From Pseudomonadota bacterium (GTDB taxonomy: Bacteria; Pseudomonadota; Alphaproteobacteria; Rhizobiales; Rhizobiaceae): a stretch of 10,072 nt of DNA. Within the stretch, counting starts at the first letter, position 1; each line of letters begins with the position of its first letter. Shown here in pieces: positions 6,871 through 10,072 of this stretch. Under the pieces are notes generated by a model, which was not told the DNA's origin, ran no database searches, and was given only the letters and a program-made list of their open reading frames with translations. A program made the position numbers and the translations under genes. Location: contig JAEYRU010000034.1 of NCBI GenBank assembly GCA_023435335.1, positions 1-10,072 of the forward strand, given 5' to 3'.

Positions 6871-7653
6871 TCAGATGGTGGCGAAGTCCAGTGCGAAGGG
6901 TGGCGTGGCTAGTGCGGCGATGTAGGGAAGCCCCTTGCGGCGCGCCGTCCAGCCAATGACACGGAGTTCCGACGCCAGCGGCTCGAAGCGCTGGATCAGG
7001 TCCCAGCTGCGGCAGTCGACAGCGCAGGCATCCGCCTCGCCCCTGGCGACCGCGACCGCCGACGCCCGGTGCGACCCGGTCTCGACGCGGTCGACGAAGA
7101 TGTCCAGGTCTTGCCCGATGGTTGCGAGATCCCGGGACAGCGCGATGAGGCCCGACATGGAGTCGGCGCCGTTGTAGGCGAAACGCACGCCCTGCAGCCG
7201 ATCGAGTGGAATGAACGCGCGGCCGTCGGCAGGGGCGTGCACACGCTCCGCCTCGGTCCTGCGCATGAGGATAGCACTGGAGTAGAGTTCGCCCTCCCCG
7301 CCTTCATAGGCGGAATAGTCCGGCTGCCCGACCACGCGCACGTGTTCGGCCAGGCCGAGTTCCATCGGCCCCCAGCAGGTCTGCCCGAACAGAAGCCCGG
7401 GGTGACGCCACAACACGTGCAGGTCGAATTCGTCGGGGGCCAGCGTGGCCGGATCCGGCGCGATCACCTTGCCCGCAGCGTCGCGGATCCCGCCCGGGAC
7501 AGACGGCAGGTCGGCATTCCTGCGCGCAAGCCGTTCCGGGGCCTGGATGCCCTGCGCCCTCAGCGCATCGCGGATGCGCCCCCACTGCGCGTCCGTCTCC
7601 GAACGCGCTTCCGGCCAGTCGTACATGGGCAGGGCCGCGATGAATTCGTTCAT
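6871..7653 (-). CDS. PhnD/SsuA/transferrin-family substrate-binding-domain protein without signal peptide
   Basis: This 260-aa protein resembles the type-2 periplasmic binding fold of PhnD-like phosphonate/phosphite binding proteins. Features are FAYNGADSMSG (158-168), then GSHRAS (193-198) followed by VARGEADACAVD (202-213) and SW (216-217), the family's second-lobe ligand loop region, and LPYIAAL (242-248). Unlike true ABC binding proteins it starts directly with the first beta strand (MNEFIAALPMYDWPEA), with no signal peptide or lipobox, so it should remain in the cytoplasm. No permease or ATPase gene is adjacent. It may therefore be a cytoplasmic ligand-binding or enzyme-like relative. 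It lies 51 nt after the desaturase on the same strand. The ATG at 7653 has no clear Shine-Dalgarno, but the protein begins at the expected fold start. Ligand unknown. Confidence 0.8.
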   Translation of the reverse strand: MNEFIAALPMYDWPEARSETDAQWGRIRDALRAQGIQAPERLARRNADLPSVPGGIRDAAGKVIAPDPATLAPDEFDLHVLWRHPGLLFGQTCWGPMELGLAEHVRVVGQPDYSAYEGGEGELYSSAILMRRTEAERVHAPADGRAFIPLDRLQGVRFAYNGADSMSGLIALSRDLATIGQDLDIFVDRVETGSHRASAVAVARGEADACAVDCRSWDLIQRFEPLASELRVIGWTARRKGLPYIAALATPPFALDFATI

Positions 7654-7704
7654 CGCGTCATTTCGACAATTGCGGGAAGCAGGGCAAGCCCGGAACGAAG
7701 ACGC

Positions 7705-8715
7705 TCATTCCTTCGAAGGCTTGGCAGGCACCGGCGCGGTCCCGAGGCCGCCGACGTTGCGCGCCCGCACGCGCGGCCGGAACGCCCGACCGGGTTCGGG
7801 CGCGCGCCGCAGTACCGGGTGCACCACCGGTTCCTTGGGGCGGAAGGCGAAATCCTTCAGGAGGGCGAAATAGTTGGGATAGCAGTAGTCGCCGTTCATC
7901 CTGATCCACTCCTCGCGCCGCTCGCGGAACAACCGCGGCAGTTCGTACCAGGCGACGGTCGGCATCTTGTGGTGCACCAGGTGCAGGTTGTTGTTGAGGA
8001 AGAGCAGGGAGAGCGGCGAGCGCTCCACGATGATCGTGCGGCCGTCCGGCCGTTCGGACCATTGATGCTCGGCGAAGGTGCGGATGGCGATGAAGGACTG
8101 GCCCAGATATGCGGCCGCCAGATACGCCCACAGCGGGACCTCGAAGGCAAACAGGATGACCGGCAGCAGCACCGCAAGGCCGAGCACATGGTGCAGCCAT
8201 GCGCGGCGCACGGCGCGATCACCTGCCGCGATAAGGCCGGCCTCGGTGAGCAGGAACCCCGCATTGGCGATTGCCGGGCCGACGACGAAACGCCCCACCA
8301 TGCTGTTGTTGATCCTTAGCAACCCACGCAGCCAGGGCGGCAGTTCCTGATACTTCCACAACGCGCGATAATAGCTCTCCGGGTCGTCGAAAGGATCGGT
8401 CAGGCGTTCGTCGGCATGGTGGCGCAGGTGCAGCGTCTTGAAGCGGCGATAGGGATAGACGAGCCCGATCGGAAGTCCGACCAGGACCTCATTGACCAGC
8501 GCGTTGCGGGTAGGATGGCCGTGGGACGCTTCGTGCATCAGCGAGGAGTGCAGCGCGATGCTGAGCGTCAGGAGTAGGAATGCAACCGCCGGAAAGCCCG
8601 GCCACAGGATAAGCCCGGACACTGCCCACGCGCCGTAGCAGCCGGCAATCAGCAGGACCGTGGGCCATTCCGTGCGCGGTGCCCCGGCGCGCCGCCTGTT
8701 CCATTCACCCGTCAT
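7705..8715 (-). CDS. Membrane fatty acid desaturase (three-histidine-box family)
   Basis: This 336-aa integral membrane di-iron enzyme has the three histidine boxes of the fatty acid desaturase superfamily: HEASH (61-65, with His67 following), HLRHH (96-100) and HLVHH (245-249), plus the accessory AEHQW (His217). Hydrophobic segments lie at about 18-38, 41-58, 142-163, 174-193 and 195-212, an arrangement that leaves the His boxes on the cytoplasmic face. The family introduces double bonds into acyl chains using oxygen and reduced ferredoxin or cytochrome; related members act on carotenoids or sphingolipids. Regiospecificity is not readable. The C-terminal about 50 residues are Pro/Arg-rich and look like a non-catalytic tail. 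It is the first gene of a leftward operon, transcribed divergently from an XRE regulator, which probably controls it. The ATG has GGAAAG just upstream. Confidence 0.9.
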   Translation of the reverse strand: MTGEWNRRRAGAPRTEWPTVLLIAGCYGAWAVSGLILWPGFPAVAFLLLTLSIALHSSLMHEASHGHPTRNALVNEVLVGLPIGLVYPYRRFKTLHLRHHADERLTDPFDDPESYYRALWKYQELPPWLRGLLRINNSMVGRFVVGPAIANAGFLLTEAGLIAAGDRAVRRAWLHHVLGLAVLLPVILFAFEVPLWAYLAAAYLGQSFIAIRTFAEHQWSERPDGRTIIVERSPLSLLFLNNNLHLVHHKMPTVAWYELPRLFRERREEWIRMNGDYCYPNYFALLKDFAFRPKEPVVHPVLRRAPEPGRAFRPRVRARNVGGLGTAPVPAKPSKE

Positions 8716-8840
8716 GTCTTTCCAGCCAGTTGGACCGACGGTGTTGCCCGAGACGGTCCGCGGTTCCCCCCGGTTCCTGACAGGACGGTGTCAGTAGCGA
8801 CGCGATTCGACAACGCGACAATGCGCACGAAGTGTTGATC

Positions 8841-8851
8841 TTGCGATGCAA
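8841..8851. repeat. Small palindrome TTGC-GAT-GCAA
   Basis: A perfect 4+4 inverted repeat with a 3-bp centre lies in the divergent control region. It is flanked by TTGA and TCAA, which extend it imperfectly. It could be a second operator half or a site for another regulator. It is short enough to arise by chance. Confidence 0.3.
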
Positions 8852-8863
8852 TCAAGACAGATG

Positions 8864-8876
8864 TTTACTTAGTAAA
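8864..8876. promoter_or_regulatory. Operator-like perfect inverted repeat TTTACT-T-AGTAAA
   Basis: A perfect 6+6 inverted repeat with a one-base centre lies 34 bp upstream of the GTG of the XRE regulator, in an AT-rich island of an otherwise GC-rich sequence. Spacing and symmetry fit binding by a dimeric helix-turn-helix protein. The adjacent XRE protein is the natural candidate, giving autoregulation and/or control of the divergent desaturase operon. Binding itself is inferred. Confidence 0.55.
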
Positions 8877-8899
8877 ACAAAAAAGACTTGCCTACTCAT

Positions 8900-8904
8900 G
8901 GAGG
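8900..8904 (+). promoter_or_regulatory. RBS deciding the GTG start of the XRE regulator
   Basis: GGAGG, within ATGGAGGGG, lies 6 nt before the GTG at 8911. The nearby upstream ATG at 8898 is in a different frame. This supports the GTG as the start. Confidence 0.7.
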
Positions 8905-8910
8905 GGCGCT

Positions 8911-9768
8911 GTGGACAAGCGAGATCTGTCATCCCTGTTTCGGGAGCGGTTGCGCATGCTGCTCGCGCGGTCCGGCGAGAACCAGTCGGCCTTCGCTGCG
9001 GCGGTCGGCATCGACCGGTCCGCCCTGTCCCAGCTGCTTTCCGGCGCCAGCACCCGCCTGCCCCGCGCCGAGACGCTTCTCAACATCGCGGCGGAGCACA
9101 AGGTGTCGCTCGACTGGCTGCTGGGGCTGAGCCAGGACGAGGGACTGACCGGCGAGATTCACGAGAGCCTGGAAATCGAGGAGGGGCTGGGCGGAGGGTT
9201 CGACCGGACCCTGCTGGCGCGCTGGCATGCGGAAGCGGCGGGCACCAAGATACGCTACGTCCCGGCCGGCATTCCCGACCTACTGCGCACCGACGAACTG
9301 ATTGACTACGAGGCCGGCATCACCAACCGCAGCACCGAGGCGCAGATCGACGAGACGCAGTATCGGATCGAGTACAACCGCCGGCCGGAAACCGACATGG
9401 AGGTCTGCATGCCGGTGCATACGCTGACGATTTTCGCCGAGGGACGCGGCATTTGGGAAGGTCTGTCGCGGGCCGCGCGCCGCCGCCAGCTCGACCACAT
9501 GGCGCAACTGCTGGACGATCTCTACCCGACCTTCCGCCTGTACCTCTACGACGGTCGCGCGCGCTACTCGATACCCTACACGATCTTCGGGTCGATCCGC
9601 GCGGCCATCTATGCCGGCGACATGTACCTCGTGCTCAACGCCACCGACCCGGTGCGCAAGCTAACCCGGCACTTCGACAACCTGATCCGCAGCGCTCTCG
9701 TCAACGCGCACGAGACGGCGGACTATGCCCGGCGGCTGGCGGAAGAAACGGGCCATGGCGCCCATTAG
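8911..9768 (+). CDS. XRE-family HTH transcriptional regulator with C-terminal sensory domain
   Basis: This 285-aa protein begins with a GTG codon. Residues about 8-72 form a Cro/C1-type helix-turn-helix domain: FRERLRMLLARSGENQSAF, then AAAVGIDRSALSQLLSG with the recognition helix around 35-43, ending in SLDWLLGLS. Residues about 100-280 form a separate alpha/beta domain, including GIWEGLSRAARRRQLDHMAQLL, YLYDGRARYSIPYTIFG, and an ending of MYLVLNATDPVRKLTRHFDNLIRSAL. I do not recognise this as a named domain; it is presumably a ligand-sensing or oligomerisation domain. There is no ImmA/IrrE-type HExxH motif. It is divergent from a fatty acid desaturase with a palindrome between them, so control of membrane lipid desaturation in response to an acyl or other small ligand is the leading inference. 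Confidence 0.88.
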   Translation: MDKRDLSSLFRERLRMLLARSGENQSAFAAAVGIDRSALSQLLSGASTRLPRAETLLNIAAEHKVSLDWLLGLSQDEGLTGEIHESLEIEEGLGGGFDRTLLARWHAEAAGTKIRYVPAGIPDLLRTDELIDYEAGITNRSTEAQIDETQYRIEYNRRPETDMEVCMPVHTLTIFAEGRGIWEGLSRAARRRQLDHMAQLLDDLYPTFRLYLYDGRARYSIPYTIFGSIRAAIYAGDMYLVLNATDPVRKLTRHFDNLIRSALVNAHETADYARRLAEETGHGAH

Positions 9769-9779
9769 GCCCACCGCCG

Positions 9780-9959
9780 TCAGCGCATTGCCATCAGATT
9801 GGCGATCAGTGCCCTGGTCGAGGACGTCAGCCGCGAAACCGTGACGTCGCGTTCCTTCTTCCGACCGAAGATCGATGCGAGACGCGCCTTAAACGTCGTC
9901 TTCGTGTTCTTCGCCGCTCCCTGCTCTTTGGCAGCGGTGGGGGTCATGTCCCTGTTCAT
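9780..9959 (-). CDS. Possible 59-aa small basic protein, hypothetical
   Basis: A short open frame on the - strand encodes a Lys/Arg-rich soluble protein beginning MNRDMTPTAAKEQGAAKN and ending SSTRALIANLMAMR. About four fifths of its codons end in G or C, as in neighbouring genes. AGAAGG lies about 6 nt before the ATG, and an internal Met5 is an alternative start. It is convergent with the XRE regulator, with 11 nt between stops. I recognise no family. The opposite strand also has a 67-codon frame here (TTG start, no Shine-Dalgarno), which I consider less likely. Confidence 0.4.
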   Translation of the reverse strand: MNRDMTPTAAKEQGAAKNTKTTFKARLASIFGRKKERDVTVSRLTSSTRALIANLMAMR

Positions 9960-10072
9960 CCCCTACCTTCTTCTTGCGTGCCCGCCGCGGCGAGCGAAAT
10001 GAAACGTAAAAGGGAGGCTCCACGGGTGTGGGTTTTCATGAAGCCTCTAACTGCTGCCCGAACCGCCGCAGA
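9960..10072. other. Unassigned right-hand end
   Basis: No firm gene is visible. It should contain the leader of the possible 59-aa protein on the - strand. On the + strand GGAGG at 10013-10017 lies 8 nt before a GTG at 10026 that stays open to the window end, with an in-frame ATG at 10038. This may be the start of a rightward gene, but 15 codons are too few to judge. Confidence 0.3.

Larger units (their letters stand above)
8716..8910. promoter_or_regulatory. Divergent intergenic control region, desaturase / XRE regulator
   Basis: About 195 bp separate the two divergent start codons and must contain both promoters. The half next to the regulator is strikingly AT-richer than its surroundings (about 8831-8890). 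It holds two palindromes and an A-run, while the desaturase-proximal half is GC-rich. A TTGATC at 8835-8840 could be a -35 element for the regulator, but no good -10 follows at the right distance, so I do not call exact promoters. Confidence 0.6.

Noticed and set aside
7069..8319. A 416-codon + strand frame across the PhnD-like and desaturase genes.
   Set aside because: It spans two recognised genes and their gap on the opposite strand, and its translation has no domain-like content. It is a codon-bias shadow.
9799..10002. A 67-codon + strand frame with a hydrophobic C-terminal half.
   Set aside because: It needs a TTG start with no Shine-Dalgarno and overlaps the better-supported 59-aa frame on the other strand. 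It cannot be excluded fully.
10026..10072. Start of a possible rightward gene (GTG at 10026 or ATG at 10038).
   Set aside because: A GGAGG lies 8 nt before the GTG, but only about 15 codons are visible and the same stretch can form imperfect stems, so no gene call is justified.
1..10072. CRISPR array, tRNA/rRNA gene, insertion sequence or prophage module.
   Set aside because: I saw no regularly spaced direct repeats, no cloverleaf or rRNA segments, and no transposase, integrase or phage structural gene. Base composition is even apart from the short AT-rich operator region.

Overview
This GC-rich window has strongly G/C-biased third codon positions. Its gene content points to an alphaproteobacterium, most plausibly a rhizobial or marine member of Hyphomicrobiales (Phyllobacteriaceae-like) or Rhodobacterales. 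That placement is an inference from gene families and base composition; there is no rRNA or other phylogenetic marker here.

The left two thirds (about 2-6611, + strand) is a tightly spaced five-gene catabolic operon, with gaps of about 10, 35, 70 and 18 nt. In order it holds a 5'-truncated MttB-superfamily methyltransferase, a small Rid/YjgF-family protein, a large fused FAD oxidoreductase plus GcvT-like folate-binding protein (dimethylglycine/sarcosine dehydrogenase type), an SDR oxidoreductase, and an M24-fold protein. The last carries the full set of metal and active-site positions of the DMSP lyase DddP. Together they look like a pathway for methylated osmolytes: betaine-like N-methyl compounds and/or dimethylsulfoniopropionate. 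The methyltransferase and the FAD/GcvT fusion would take off methyl groups, the latter into tetrahydrofolate. DddP would release DMS and acrylate from DMSP. The SDR would oxidise or reduce a carbonyl or hydroxyl intermediate, and the Rid protein would handle a reactive intermediate.

The middle-right part (6608-8715, - strand) reads as a second operon. It holds a three-histidine-box membrane fatty acid desaturase, a PhnD/SsuA/transferrin-type substrate-binding-domain protein with no signal peptide, and a 65-aa single-span membrane protein. The last gene meets dddP tail-to-tail on a shared CTAG.

An approximately 195-bp divergent control region (8716-8910) separates the desaturase from an XRE-family regulator (GTG start, + strand). 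It contains a perfect TTTACT-T-AGTAAA inverted repeat and a second smaller palindrome. The regulator very likely controls itself and/or the desaturase operon. Beyond the regulator there is one possible 59-aa protein on the - strand and then about 110 nt without a firm gene. I see no RNA genes, CRISPR arrays, insertion sequences, attachment sites or prophage genes. The best candidate for something less ordinary is the DddP gene inside a betaine-type demethylation operon, together with the regulator/desaturase locus and its palindromic operator.
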